Shown here piece after piece: positions 34,594 to 44,191 of a stretch of 64,000 nucleotides of DNA. The position numbers and the translations under genes are program-made. Every line of letters starts with the position of its first letter. Position 1 is the first letter of the stretch. The stretch comes from Deltaproteobacteria bacterium (GTDB lineage: Bacteria; Bdellovibrionota_B; Oligoflexia; Oligoflexales; CAIYRB01), in contig VGTI01000002.1 in assembly GCA_016874735.1 (NCBI GenBank), positions 178,733-242,732 of the forward strand, in the 5' to 3' direction. The notes under the pieces are model-generated. The model searched no databases and had not been told where the DNA came from. It saw only the letters and a list, made by a program, of their open reading frames with translations.

Positions 34594-36358
34594 CGTGCGC
34601 TTTGCCGCTCTCATTCTCGTCGCCGTGTCTTTTGCAGCGGTCGCAAGGGCAGCCGTTAGCCCCGTTAAGCTGCCTATCATTCAGAATGTTGGAGTCGTCC
34701 CAGTGCAGTGGGAGGGCTCCTATCACCGTCTCCCAGTCAAAGAGTTGATTGCTCGGGAGTTCCCCGCTGCTGTCAGATCTAGTCACAGATTCCGCGTTCT
34801 AGGAGACGACCTCATCGCTGAAGAGTGGCAGACGGAGAAAGGCCGCGCTGATCTGCGCGACCAATATGAGGCTCAAGCTCTCCTTAGTTTGACTGTTGCC
34901 GTGCGCGATGATGTAACGACTTTTAGTGTCCGCCTCGTGGATCTCAACATGCATTCTGAGCTCCTTGAAAGTGACACCATCGAAACAAATTGGTTTAATG
35001 AGGCAAAATCCTCAGAGGTCACAGATAAGCTTGAAAGCTTAGTTTTTCGCCTAGTGAATCGTCTGCCTATAGATGTTTCAGTCACGTCCATCCAAGGTCA
35101 TTACATAACTTTGTCCGGTGGCTCCGAGCAAAATATAGCAGTGGGTGATCGGGTAGAGCTCGTGCGCACCTCGGTCCGCAGTCTTCACCCCGCCAATGGT
35201 ACCTGGCTAGAATTCAGTTCAAAACCCACTGGCGTGGCACAAGTCGTGGACCTGAAGTCCACTACCTCCGTGGCCAAAATTCTGAACCAGACCTACGACC
35301 AAGCCATAGAAGTGGGCGACGGCGCCAAAATTAAGTCTCTGAGCTCGCGCGTCAAATTCGCTCGCCTCGCAGCTAGTCAAGGCCTCAAGGACGCCGGACG
35401 CCAGTCCACAGTGATTGTCTCACCCATTTACGTGCCAGGTATGCCGCAACCGACTGTGGCAAAAGTTGTTGAAGCGGAGCGGCCAGCGGCGATAACCGAT
35501 CAGCATAACGAAACCGAAAATCAAAGTGGCAGCAGCACCTCTGACGTCGTGATAGGTGAGTCCCTGCCTGTTGGTAAGGCCCCCCCAGCAACTCCAGGCG
35601 AACCGGGCGGCTCTGCCCCTACGGCTACGGATATATCCCGGGAGGATTCCGGCATTAACCTATGGGACGACATCACCAAAGAAGCCACTAGCCATCGTCT
35701 CGTAGAACACGCCCAGGCCTACGGCGGACCTAGCCTCTGGCGTATGAGTGGAGGTGGGATTACAGGCAGCGGCAGCAAAATGCCCATGCTACTCATAAAT
35801 AACATTGGCGCGAGTGTGACGCGAAATCTCATGTTTAGACTCCGCAATGACTTCGGCGCTCAATTGCTAAGTGGAAGCACCACGAACGGCCGATTTGGTG
35901 GTTATCGCGGTCTTGTGCGTATTTATTGGGATGCTGAATTCCCCGCAATCCTCGCTGGTTTCATCTACGGCTGGCGTGGCGGTGGCTTAGCCACTGTCAA
36001 TGGACTCTCTGTCTCCGGCGAATCATTCGGTGGCGGCGACTGGTTCTCAAGCGGCGGCTTCGCTGCGCTTTACGGCCAGTTGCCCGGCAGCCTTTTGGGC
36101 GATCGCTACGATTGGCAGGGTGAGTTCTCATTAATCCCGGTAGTCATTGGTAGACTAGGGCTTGGCGGCAAATGGCAGCGCGTGCAATCTGCCTTTGCTA
36201 CGCAGATCAATCTTGCCTTCACGCAATACCGGCCAGCCCATGTGCTAGCTTGGGGAGCTGGCATAGACATGGGAAATGGCACGTGGTCTATGGGTAACAG
36301 CCAGAATGTGTCGATTCGGAATTTCGACATCCAAGTCTTAGCTAAATACAGATTCTAG
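34559..36358 (+). CDS. Predicted outer-membrane protein with CsgG/FlgT-C-like domain, coupled to spoVR
   Basis: A 599-residue exported protein. Signal peptide cleavage is likely after AAVARA. Residues about 40-160 resemble the alpha/beta fold of CsgG/FlgT-type proteins (VGVVPVQWEG, LLSLTVAVRDDVTTFSVRLVD). Residues about 165-265 form a small barrel (HYITLSGGSEQNIAVGDRVELVR). A disordered Pro/Ser/Thr linker follows, then a membrane-barrel-like end finishing QVLAKYRF. An AGAAGGA site lies seven bases before the ATG, inside spoVR. A link to the PrkA system is inferred from the 35-base overlap. Confidence 0.65.
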   Translation: MMDQTTKSKRFDVRFAALILVAVSFAAVARAAVSPVKLPIIQNVGVVPVQWEGSYHRLPVKELIAREFPAAVRSSHRFRVLGDDLIAEEWQTEKGRADLRDQYEAQALLSLTVAVRDDVTTFSVRLVDLNMHSELLESDTIETNWFNEAKSSEVTDKLESLVFRLVNRLPIDVSVTSIQGHYITLSGGSEQNIAVGDRVELVRTSVRSLHPANGTWLEFSSKPTGVAQVVDLKSTTSVAKILNQTYDQAIEVGDGAKIKSLSSRVKFARLAASQGLKDAGRQSTVIVSPIYVPGMPQPTVAKVVEAERPAAITDQHNETENQSGSSTSDVVIGESLPVGKAPPATPGEPGGSAPTATDISREDSGINLWDDITKEATSHRLVEHAQAYGGPSLWRMSGGGITGSGSKMPMLLINNIGASVTRNLMFRLRNDFGAQLLSGSTTNGRFGGYRGLVRIYWDAEFPAILAGFIYGWRGGGLATVNGLSVSGESFGGGDWFSSGGFAALYGQLPGSLLGDRYDWQGEFSLIPVVIGRLGLGGKWQRVQSAFATQINLAFTQYRPAHVLAWGAGIDMGNGTWSMGNSQNVSIRNFDIQVLAKYRF

Positions 36359-36462
36359 AATCGGCGTCAACTTTCGCTTGAGTCTCGCTGACGGGCCGGA
36401 TAGCTTAACAGAAGCTAAACAAATCTAGCCAAATTTACTAAGTAAGCGAGAGGAGCGGAATC

Positions 36463-37815
36463 GTGAAAACGAATTTGTGCGCGATCTTATTTGGGGCAAT
36501 GGTTCCACTGACGGCGCAGGCCACCACCGTAGCCGTAATCGATTCCGGAGTCGACTACGAGCATGAAGCTCTGGCAGAGAAAATGTGGACAAATACGGCC
36601 GAGACTGATGGGGACAAAACCGACAACGATGGCAATGGAAAAATTGATGATATCCATGGTTGGAATTTCGCGGATAACGATGCCCTGATCATCGATTATG
36701 CGCTCCAGGAAAAATATCGTCCGGATATTGAAAAGTTCCTTGAGCTGCAACTTGCTGCGATTGAGGGTACCGCGACAGAAGGTGAAAAACTGTGGATGAA
36801 AGAGCGCCTAACTGATGCTGACTTCGTAAACAGTATCCAAACCTATGCTGGTTATGCTCACGGGACCCACGTGGCTGGGATCGTTGCTCGTGACAATCCC
36901 GAAGCAAAAATTCTCGCTGCCAAAATCCTCTCGACCAAAACCATGTTTCAACGCCTGAAAGACCGCGTGCGCCACTCCCTGGCGGCAGGCAAGGACGTCG
37001 GCTTCATTCAGGAATTCGTCTTTAAGCTCGGCATGTACGGCATCGCTATTCAGCAATCGAAAATCTTCGAGCAAATTGGCGCCTACCTGAGTGCTAATGG
37101 TGTCAGTGTTGCCAATGGTTCGTTTGGCACCGGGATGGAGCAAGCTCGCGGACTAGTAACTCCGATCCTCATTGCGCTGATTGGCAGTGAACCTTCGGCG
37201 GAACTAGTTGACGAGTATGCAAGCTTTTTTGTGCAGCGGATGATCGACCAGCAGGCAAAAGTCCTAGCTAAGTACCCCGATATCCTGTTTGTCTTTGCCG
37301 CGGGCAACGACGGCTCGGACAATGATCGCTTACCGGAGGCCCCTGCTGGCGTGCGTCTAGACAACGTCATTACAGTTGGCGCCAGCATCGGCAATGTAGG
37401 TCTTGCACCCTTCAGCAACTACGGTGCGTCACGCGTCGATCTTTTTGCGCCAGGTGTAGGTACCAGGTCTTCGGTTCCGCGCCAAAACATGTACCTGCCC
37501 ATGAGCGGAACCAGCATGTCAGCGCCCGAAGTGGCACGAGTAGCTGCCCTGATTAAAGACGCCAACCCAAACCTTAAGGCTTCAGAAATCCGTGAAATTC
37601 TGATGGGCACTATCGATCGCAAAGACTTTCTGAAGGGTCGCTCCTACTCTGAGGGCGTCTTGAACGATGATCGTGCTCTTGCGGCTGCACAGGGTTCGAA
37701 GTCCACCGATCTGCGCAGTGCTATCAAAGCCGCCAAACGTGCTGTTTCCGATAAAGCGCCGCTAGGTAAGTACGATAGCGCGACTGGGGACTTCACTTAC
37801 GTAACTCCGTTCTAA
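36463..37815 (+). CDS. Secreted subtilisin-like (S8) serine protease
   Basis: A 450-residue exported protease starting with GTG after a GAGGAG site. The signal peptide ends about residue 20 (PLTAQA) and the catalytic domain begins at once, so no inhibitory propeptide is present. Triad residues are D27 in VAVIDSGVD, H133 in AHGTHVAGI and S351 in MSGTSMSAPE; the oxyanion asparagine is in FVFAAGNDGSD. A DxDxDG-like loop (about 50-63) may bind calcium. An insert of about 70 residues lies between the Asp and His motifs. Confidence 0.9.
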   Translation: MKTNLCAILFGAMVPLTAQATTVAVIDSGVDYEHEALAEKMWTNTAETDGDKTDNDGNGKIDDIHGWNFADNDALIIDYALQEKYRPDIEKFLELQLAAIEGTATEGEKLWMKERLTDADFVNSIQTYAGYAHGTHVAGIVARDNPEAKILAAKILSTKTMFQRLKDRVRHSLAAGKDVGFIQEFVFKLGMYGIAIQQSKIFEQIGAYLSANGVSVANGSFGTGMEQARGLVTPILIALIGSEPSAELVDEYASFFVQRMIDQQAKVLAKYPDILFVFAAGNDGSDNDRLPEAPAGVRLDNVITVGASIGNVGLAPFSNYGASRVDLFAPGVGTRSSVPRQNMYLPMSGTSMSAPEVARVAALIKDANPNLKASEIREILMGTIDRKDFLKGRSYSEGVLNDDRALAAAQGSKSTDLRSAIKAAKRAVSDKAPLGKYDSATGDFTYVTPF

Positions 37816-37828
37816 GCACCTGGCGCTG

Positions 37829-37864
37829 GGCACCGCAGCATTGGCCGGTGCCTGGTCGCTTTTC
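37829..37864 (+). terminator. Probable terminator after the S8 protease
   Basis: GGCACCG (37829-37835) pairs with CGGTGCC (37846-37852), and a short CTTTTC run follows at 37859-37864. The T-run is short, so efficiency is uncertain. Confidence 0.4.
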
Positions 37865-37932
37865 ACTCTGGACTTGGGCCTGGTTGTGATATGGGGAAAC
37901 CCTGGCACTAAGGCCTTTGCCCGGAGTCAAGT

Positions 37933-38826
37933 ATGCAGTTAGTTACAATTGCTAAGTCATTTTTAGGATTGGTAATCCTTCCCTGTAGCCTAGCGGCACC
38001 CGCCCTCGCGATCCCATTACGGGACAGCTCTGCTTATGAAATGCTAAGCGATGGGCCGACGGATAGTGAAGTCTCAGTAAATACTCAAAACTTTCTTGGG
38101 ACAGTGGCACTGAGCAATTGCTCTGGAGCCTTGGTCCAGTTTGGTGAAACCGACCCAACTAGCCCAGCTCTGGTCCTAACCAACGGCCACTGCGTTGAGC
38201 GACAACTGCCCCAACCTGGGGAAGTTCTAGTTAATATCCCGTCGCGGCGCGCCTTCAACCTGCTCGATCGCGCGGCCAGAAACGTACTGGGTACGGTGAA
38301 CGCAAAGACTATGCTCTACGCGACGATGACAGACACCGATGTCGCTCTCTACCTCCTCGACCTGACTTACGAAGAGATAAAAGATCAGTATGGTATCGAC
38401 CCGTTGACCGTCACCGACCAGAAGCCAGTCACGGGGACCCCGATCAGCATCGTATCCGGCTACTGGCGGCGTACCTATTCCTGCACAATCGACGGTTTCG
38501 TCCCGGAACTGCGCGAAGACGGATGGATTTTCCGCGATGCCATTCGGTATTCGGCTGACGGTTGCGCCGTGATTGGTGGCACCTCAGGAGCCCCGATTAT
38601 TGCTGGTAGCGACCGTACCATCGTCGGCATCAACAACACCATCAACGAGAACGGCGCCCGTTGTACCCGCAACAACCCTTGCGAAGTCGATCGCACAGGT
38701 AATATTGTGGTGCGTAAGGGTATTGGATACGGTGAGCAGGTTTACTGGTTTCACAGCTGCCTAGACAGCAGTGGTATCGCTGTTGACCTCCAAAAGCCAG
38801 GATGTCTGTTACCTAAGCCAAAGTGA
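37933..38826 (+). CDS. Secreted trypsin-like serine protease (S1 fold)
   Basis: A 297-residue exported protein with signal peptide ending near APALA. Chymotrypsin-fold triad candidates are H86 in VLTNGHCVE, D136 in DTDVALYLL and S218 in GGTSGAPI. Several cysteines (SNCSGAL, GHCV, YSCTIDG, DGCAVI, and CTRNNPC near the end) suggest disulfides. It could process surface or prey proteins; target unknown. The stop overlaps the convergent phosphatase gene by 14 bases. Confidence 0.85.
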   Translation: MQLVTIAKSFLGLVILPCSLAAPALAIPLRDSSAYEMLSDGPTDSEVSVNTQNFLGTVALSNCSGALVQFGETDPTSPALVLTNGHCVERQLPQPGEVLVNIPSRRAFNLLDRAARNVLGTVNAKTMLYATMTDTDVALYLLDLTYEEIKDQYGIDPLTVTDQKPVTGTPISIVSGYWRRTYSCTIDGFVPELREDGWIFRDAIRYSADGCAVIGGTSGAPIIAGSDRTIVGINNTINENGARCTRNNPCEVDRTGNIVVRKGIGYGEQVYWFHSCLDSSGIAVDLQKPGCLLPKPK

Positions 38827-39613
38827 AAAGCGATTGCGCTGGCGTCGCTGAAAAAGGCGCGCCAGGCTCGTTCAGGTGGACGCGATTAAATTTGCCGTCG
38901 GCGAACAGAAGTAGATTGGGTTTGTCCCAGCTGTCGACGCTAACCATCATGCGCTCCGTCTGGGGGTGGTTCTCTGCGTAGGGCACGTGAAAGTGCCCGA
39001 TGATCCCATGATGGGCCTCATCAAGCGCCAGCCACGCCGCAAATGCGCTGAGTATCCGCTCATGGTTAAGTACTCGGTATTGATCTTGCGCTCGTGAAAA
39101 CTTTGCGTGACGTAATGCGTAGGCGTCCAGCAGAGCGCCCGGTACTAAGGCAGCGGTGCGCCGGATGAGCTGTGACTTCAGCGTTGCACGGAAGACCCGA
39201 TAAAGCGGCTCGTCGATCAGGAGGTCCCCATGCATGAGCTTGATTTTATGGCCTGATTTTAGGGCAACGGTGAGGTCTCTTGATTGTACAATCTGGACAC
39301 CATCCCAGCCTATACGCTCGAGATGAAACTCATGATTACCCTCGACAAAGTAGACCCGGATGCCACGGCTGACTAACTGCTCCAAGGCGGCTCCAAGGGG
39401 CCGAAACTTGCGGCGGAAGTAGGAACTACCGCCAAAGCAAAAATCACAGATGTCACCGTTTAAAACGACGACCTCTACTGCTGGTGACAACCGTCTCAGC
39501 GCGTCGAGTAGCAACCGTGCGCGTAGATCCGTCATATGTTGGATGTGGACATCCGATGCCAGCACAAAAGGAGCTGCGATGAGTTGGAGATTGGATGTAA
39601 GTGAATCTTGCAT
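38813..39613 (-). CDS. Calcineurin-like metallophosphatase (LpxH-like)
   Basis: A 266-residue metallophosphoesterase. Metal-binding motifs appear in order: ASDVHI, NGDICDF, GNHEFH, LMHGDLLID and GHFHVPY. The HGDLLIDEPLY segment and overall order resemble LpxH, the lipid A enzyme that cleaves UDP-2,3-diacylglucosamine, but GNHE stands where LpxH has GNRD, so substrate is uncertain. ATG at 39613 is chosen; an upstream in-frame start would add a basic 22-residue extension with no family match. Confidence 0.8.
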   Translation of the reverse strand: MQDSLTSNLQLIAAPFVLASDVHIQHMTDLRARLLLDALRRLSPAVEVVVLNGDICDFCFGGSSYFRRKFRPLGAALEQLVSRGIRVYFVEGNHEFHLERIGWDGVQIVQSRDLTVALKSGHKIKLMHGDLLIDEPLYRVFRATLKSQLIRRTAALVPGALLDAYALRHAKFSRAQDQYRVLNHERILSAFAAWLALDEAHHGIIGHFHVPYAENHPQTERMMVSVDSWDKPNLLLFADGKFNRVHLNEPGAPFSATPAQSLFTLA

Positions 39614-39756
39614 AGTCAAAGCCCTAGAGTCTGAACTACACCTAGCATAGCCTCGTCTGGCATGGGAATGCTCTTGCAAAATACTGAGGAGTCTGGTTTT
39701 TTAGGACAGCTACGTCCATCATAACCTTTTTCGTGGCATCAATCTGGAGGGCCTTC

Positions 39757-39999
39757 ATGTCTCTTTCCGTCGAAGAAAAAGTAAAGCAAATTGTCGTCAA
39801 TCAGCTTGGCGTAGAAGAGAGCTCTGTCGTCGGCAAAGCCAAGTTTATTGAAGACCTTGGTGCGGACTCCCTCGATATCGTCGAGTTGGTTATGGCGATG
39901 GAAGAGGCCTTTGGCGTCGACATCCCAGACGAAGAGGCCGAAAATATCCGTACCGTTGATGACGCAGTTTCCTTCATCAAAAAGGCCGAAGACGCCTAA
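39757..39999 (+). CDS. acpP: Acyl carrier protein
   Basis: An 80-residue acidic carrier for fatty-acid and lipid A synthesis. The phosphopantetheine serine is S38 in [18 protein letters not shown]. Helix IV ends with [20 protein letters not shown] site lies six bases before the ATG at 39757; the in-frame start 24 bases earlier is unlikely. No fab genes adjoin it; rpiB follows 19 bases downstream. Confidence 0.97.
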   Translation: MSLSVEEKVKQIVVNQLGVEESSVVGKAKFIEDLGADSLDIVELVMAMEEAFGVDIPDEEAENIRTVDDAVSFIKKAEDA

Positions 40000-40018
40000 G
40001 TCATAAGGATCCGACCGC

Positions 40019-40483
40019 ATGGCCACCAAGATCGGTATAGCATCGGATCACGCCGGCAAGGAGCTGAAGCAGCTTATTGCTGAATTCGTGAAAATGAAAA
40101 ATCTCGATGTGATCGATTATGGCGTCGCCGTCGATTCGGAAAAGTCAGTAGATTACCCCGACTATGCCGCCATCCTGGCGGCAGATGTATCGGGAGGCAA
40201 GCTAGACTACGGGGTACTGATTTGCGGTACGGGTATCGGTATGTGTATCACCGCAAACAAGTTCCCTGGTGTCCGGGCCGCGTCGGTTTGGGATGAGTTC
40301 ACGGCCAAGATGAGCCGTATCCACAATGATGCCAATATCATCTGTCTCGGTGCGCGCGCACTCAACCATCATCGCGCCGCTGAACTTGTGAACCTTTGGT
40401 TGGATACTCCTTTTGAGGGCAATAGGCATAAGGCTCGCCTAGAAAAAATTCGCGAAATTGAAAAAAAGCTCTGCGTTCGCTGA
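40019..40483 (+). CDS. rpiB: Ribose-5-phosphate isomerase B
   Basis: A 154-residue RpiB that interconverts ribose 5-phosphate and ribulose 5-phosphate. Motifs are IGIASDHAGKELK, DYPDYAAILA, the catalytic cysteine in GVLICGTGIGMCITANK, and NDANIICLGAR. In many bacteria rpiB stands just before glyA, as here (52 bases apart). Confidence 0.96.
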   Translation: MATKIGIASDHAGKELKQLIAEFVKMKNLDVIDYGVAVDSEKSVDYPDYAAILAADVSGGKLDYGVLICGTGIGMCITANKFPGVRAASVWDEFTAKMSRIHNDANIICLGARALNHHRAAELVNLWLDTPFEGNRHKARLEKIREIEKKLCVR

Positions 40484-40535
40484 CTAGGTGACATCACAAT
40501 GACACTGAGCGAGCGCGGGTAGCGGGGGAGATACC

Positions 40536-41798
40536 GTGCAGAAGCCGTGGCAAATTTTGGCAAATAAAGACCCCCAGGTCTTCCAGCTGATCGAAGCCGA
40601 GTTAAAAAGGCAGCAGGAGGGCCTTGAGCTCATTGCCTCAGAAAACTTCGCCTCGACAGAGGTCATCTCGTGTATGGGCAATGTCCTCGCCAATAAGTAT
40701 GCCGAGGGCCTACCAGGCAAGCGTTACTACGGCGGCTGCGAGGTTGTAGACGCCATGGAGTCTCTCGCTATCGAGCGACTTACCAAGCTGTTTGAAGCCA
40801 AGTACGCTAATGTGCAGCCACACTCTGGCGCTCAAGCTAATGCTGCCGTGTTCTTGGTGTTGGCTAAGCCCGGTGATCGGATCTTGGGACTCGATCTAGC
40901 CCACGGGGGGCACCTCACCCATGGGTCCAAAGTCAATTTCTCTGGCGTGATCTACGAATCACACTTTTACCAGCTTCAAGCCGGCACTGACCTTATTGAT
41001 ATGGATGAGGTTAGGGCTAAGGCTCTTGAGGTCAAGCCTAAGATCATCGTCGCAGGTGCTAGCGCCTATCCGCGGACCATAGACTTTGCCGCTTTCAGGA
41101 AAATCGCCGACGAGGTTGGTGCGTATTTAGTAGTCGACATGGCTCACATTGCGGGCCTCGTTGCAGCGAAACTCCATCCAAGCCCTGTCCCCCATGCCCA
41201 CGTCGTGACGACCACAACTCACAAGACGCTGCGCGGTCCACGCGGTGGGGTGATTCTATGGAACGACGACGCCTTGACCAAGGAAATCAATAAGGGCGTA
41301 TTCCCTGGCACCCAGGGCGGCCCTCTCGAGCATATCATTGCAGCTAAGGCTGTTTGCTTTCAGGAAGCCCTGCAACCCACGTTTCTTGATTACCAGCTAA
41401 ATGTGGTACGTAATGCCGCCGCTTTGGCGGAGAGCTTAATGGAGCACGGATTCAAACTCGTGTCCGGCGGGACCGATAACCATCTGGTCCTCATTAATCT
41501 GAGCGATACCGCAGTGAGCGGCAAACAATTGGAAGAGGCTCTGGGCAAGATCGCGATAACAGCCAATAAAAATACGGTTCCAGGTGAGAAAAGAAGCCCA
41601 TTCGTCACTAGTGGTGTTCGTCTTGGCACACCAGCCGTGACGACCCGGGGTCTCAGGCAGGCCGAGATGGCGCAAATAGCCCGTTGGACGCGTCAGGCTT
41701 TTGAACACGTCGGTGACGATCACAAACTTTCCGTGCTAAGACGCGAGGTCGAAGCATTGGCACGTAAGTTTCCGCTCTACCCGGTTTGGACTGTCTAG
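40536..41798 (+). CDS. glyA: Serine hydroxymethyltransferase
   Basis: A 420-residue PLP enzyme that converts serine and tetrahydrofolate to glycine and methylene-tetrahydrofolate. Features are [29 protein letters not shown], the PLP lysine in [15 protein letters not shown], and the C-terminal [15 protein letters not shown]. The GTG start follows a GGGGAG site. Confidence 0.97.
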   Translation: MQKPWQILANKDPQVFQLIEAELKRQQEGLELIASENFASTEVISCMGNVLANKYAEGLPGKRYYGGCEVVDAMESLAIERLTKLFEAKYANVQPHSGAQANAAVFLVLAKPGDRILGLDLAHGGHLTHGSKVNFSGVIYESHFYQLQAGTDLIDMDEVRAKALEVKPKIIVAGASAYPRTIDFAAFRKIADEVGAYLVVDMAHIAGLVAAKLHPSPVPHAHVVTTTTHKTLRGPRGGVILWNDDALTKEINKGVFPGTQGGPLEHIIAAKAVCFQEALQPTFLDYQLNVVRNAAALAESLMEHGFKLVSGGTDNHLVLINLSDTAVSGKQLEEALGKIAITANKNTVPGEKRSPFVTSGVRLGTPAVTTRGLRQAEMAQIARWTRQAFEHVGDDHKLSVLRREVEALARKFPLYPVWTV

Positions 41799-41828
41799 GG
41801 TGGTCAGTGGGGCAGGGGAGTGTGACCT

Positions 41829-42281
41829 GTGAAATGTCCAAAATGCGGCTTTGATGACACCAAGGTGCTCGAAAGTAGGATCTTGGATTCTGGTCGCAGT
41901 TTGCGACGGCGTCGCAGTTGTATGGCGTGCAATTATCGCTTTACGACTTACGAACGCGAGGAGAGCTTTGCCTTTTCCGTCGCAAAAAAAGATGGCCGCG
42001 TTGAGCCATATAATCGCGACAAAATCTTCCGTTCGATTCAGATCGCTTGTCAAAAAAGACCTATCAGTTACGACCAAATTGACGTGATGATTGCACGCAT
42101 TGAAAAGCAAATCCAAGAATCGGGAGAGCGTAGTGTCCCGAGCCAAAAGCTTGGCGACTTAATAATGGGGCACCTACAGGGTATGGACAAAGTGGCTTAT
42201 GTGCGCTTTGCGTCGGTGTATAAGGATTTTCAGGATCCCAGCGAGTTCATGCGCGAGATCCACAGCTTGGATAAAGACTAA
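41829..42281 (+). CDS. nrdR: Ribonucleotide reductase regulator NrdR
   Basis: A 150-residue repressor of ribonucleotide reductase genes. An N-terminal zinc ribbon (KCPKCGFDDTKVLESR and RRSCMACNYRFTTYE) precedes an ATP-cone (KKDGRVEPYNRDKIFRSIQ) that senses ATP/dATP. The GTG start follows GGGGAG. It heads the riboflavin-nusB unit, and its TAA shares a base with the ribE ATG. Confidence 0.96.
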   Translation: MKCPKCGFDDTKVLESRILDSGRSLRRRRSCMACNYRFTTYEREESFAFSVAKKDGRVEPYNRDKIFRSIQIACQKRPISYDQIDVMIARIEKQIQESGERSVPSQKLGDLIMGHLQGMDKVAYVRFASVYKDFQDPSEFMREIHSLDKD

Positions 42282-42907
42282 TGTTTACTGGACTGGTGGA
42301 ACGTACGGGCAAAATACTCTCGATCTCTCAACCCGCAGCAGCCACAGCGAGCCTGATGGGCGGTATTACCCAACTGATTGTAGACGCTGGCAAGGGCTAC
42401 GAGACTAATGTAGGGGATAGCGTATCCGTCAATGGATGCTGCCTCACGGTTACCAGTAACAAGTTTCAGATGCTGGCTTTTGACGTCAGCAGTGAAACTC
42501 TAAAACTAACCAATCTCGGCGATTTAGGCGAAGGTACGGAAGTCAATTTAGAGCGCGCCCTTCAGTTGGGTGACCGTCTTGGTGGCCACATGGTCTCGGG
42601 TCATGTCGATGGCGTTGGGGCAGTAGTCTCAGTCGGTAAAAAGCCGGAGGGCTGGGAGCTTAGGGCTAGTCTATCCAAGGCCCTCAGTCGCTACGTCATT
42701 TGCAAAGGCTCGATTTGCCTAGACGGTGTCAGCTTAACAGTTAACACAGTTGATGATCATACCGACCACACTGAAATCACCGTGATGCTCATCCCTACCA
42801 CGGTCAGTCTCACGTCATTCCGTCACCTAGCCGTGGGGCAAAGACTCAATATTGAGGTCGATTTGGTTGGCAAGTATGTGGAACGACTCACCCAAAGAGT
42901 CCGCTAA
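42281..42907 (+). CDS. ribE: Riboflavin synthase alpha subunit
   Basis: A 208-residue enzyme that dismutates two lumazine molecules to riboflavin. It has two tandem lumazine-binding domains: MFTGLVERTGKI, GDSVSVNGCCLTVT and LGDRLGGHMVSGHVDG in the first half, GSICLDGVSLTVN and IPTTVSLTSFRHL in the second. Starts on the last base of nrdR. Confidence 0.96.
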   Translation: MFTGLVERTGKILSISQPAAATASLMGGITQLIVDAGKGYETNVGDSVSVNGCCLTVTSNKFQMLAFDVSSETLKLTNLGDLGEGTEVNLERALQLGDRLGGHMVSGHVDGVGAVVSVGKKPEGWELRASLSKALSRYVICKGSICLDGVSLTVNTVDDHTDHTEITVMLIPTTVSLTSFRHLAVGQRLNIEVDLVGKYVERLTQRVR

Positions 42908-43005
42908 CCATATAAAATCATCGATTAATTTTAAGACCTAAAAAGCAGTGCATTAGTGATGAATCTTTGCTAGCATCCCCGACCTGTTCCACCGGAGCTA
43001 GCTCT

Positions 43006-44163
43006 ATGACATCTCAGGACGTTGCCACTTCTAGGGTAAACCTCGCAATCCAAGCCATCAAAAATGGCGGCATGGTCATCATGGTTGATGATGAAGACCG
43101 TGAGAACGAGGGTGATTTAGTCTTTGCTGCTGCGAGCGTATCCGCCGCTAAGATCAACTTCATGACCAAAGAGGCTCGAGGCTTGATTTGTCTCAGCTTG
43201 ACGGAAGAGGCTGTTGATCAGCTCCAGCTTCCGATGATGGAGGACAGCAGTAAACGCCTCCCGTCTAAGTCAACCGCATTCACGGTGAGCATTGAGGCTC
43301 GGGATGGGGTCTCGACTGGAATCTCCGCCGCTGATCGTGCCCATACGATCAAAGTCGCTACTTCTGCCGGGGCCAAGCCGGAAGACCTGGTAGTCCCAGG
43401 ACACATCTTCCCTCTCAAAGCCCGTCGGGGTGGGGTTTTACAACGTGCCGGACACACTGAGGGGTCGATAGACCTGGTGCGCCTGGCAGGGTTAGCACCC
43501 GCTGCGGTCATCTGCGAGATCATGAATGATGACGGTACTATGGCCCGTATGCCCGACCTTGAGGGTTTTGCCAAGCGTCACGACATGCCTATCGTTACGA
43601 TCGCCGACCTAATTAGCTATCGTCTGCACCTAGAAACTATGATCCAGCCCGTGGCAAAGGGCGTAGTCACGACCGCCTTCGGTGAGTTTCAAAGCGTCCT
43701 CTTTAAGAGTGATATTGACGGCCTCACTCACCTGGCCATCATCAAGGGCGAGCAATTTGACGATTATGTGACTGAGGTTCGCGTCCACAGGCAGCGGCCG
43801 CTACAGGACGTGTTTGGCGTCAGCATGTGTACTAGTCGCCTCCGTTTAGACTACTCGCTGGAACTGCTGCGCAATGCTGATCACGCCGTCCTGATCTACC
43901 TGACGCAGGCTGACGCGCAGGCCAGCCTTGCCGCTGATTTTGAAATTTTGACCCGACCAAGAGAGTCCATTAGTGGCGCAGCGATAGGGGCGAAACACGC
44001 TCCCATGGATCCTCGTCAACTTGGTATAGGCGCCCAGCTGCTAAGAAATCTCGGCGTGCGTCGGATGCGTGTGCATCGTTCTCATGCCGCCCCGCTCAAG
44101 GGACTGGTCGGCTTTGGGCTGGAGCTGGTTGGGACTGTCGAAATTCCGTCTGAACTGACATAA
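43006..44163 (+). CDS. ribB: RibBX: DHBP synthase with degenerate GTP cyclohydrolase II domain
   Basis: A 385-residue fusion. Residues about 10-215 are an intact RibB ([45 protein letters not shown]), making dihydroxybutanone phosphate from ribulose 5-phosphate. Residues about 220-385 align with RibA, but the zinc-site cysteines and the arginine/tyrosine catalytic region are missing: [17 protein letters not shown] stands where RibA has RVHSECLTGD. This matches the RibBX hybrids of proteobacteria. A GGAG site precedes ATG 43006. A separate RibA must exist elsewhere. Confidence 0.9.
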   Translation: MTSQDVATSRVNLAIQAIKNGGMVIMVDDEDRENEGDLVFAAASVSAAKINFMTKEARGLICLSLTEEAVDQLQLPMMEDSSKRLPSKSTAFTVSIEARDGVSTGISAADRAHTIKVATSAGAKPEDLVVPGHIFPLKARRGGVLQRAGHTEGSIDLVRLAGLAPAAVICEIMNDDGTMARMPDLEGFAKRHDMPIVTIADLISYRLHLETMIQPVAKGVVTTAFGEFQSVLFKSDIDGLTHLAIIKGEQFDDYVTEVRVHRQRPLQDVFGVSMCTSRLRLDYSLELLRNADHAVLIYLTQADAQASLAADFEILTRPRESISGAAIGAKHAPMDPRQLGIGAQLLRNLGVRRMRVHRSHAAPLKGLVGFGLELVGTVEIPSELT

Positions 44164-44191
44164 TCATAATAAAACGTATAAGGACAACAAT

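Noticed and set aside
42908..43005. FMN riboswitch before ribBX
   Set aside because: The gap is only about 98 bases, AT-rich, and lacks the conserved RFN element sequences.
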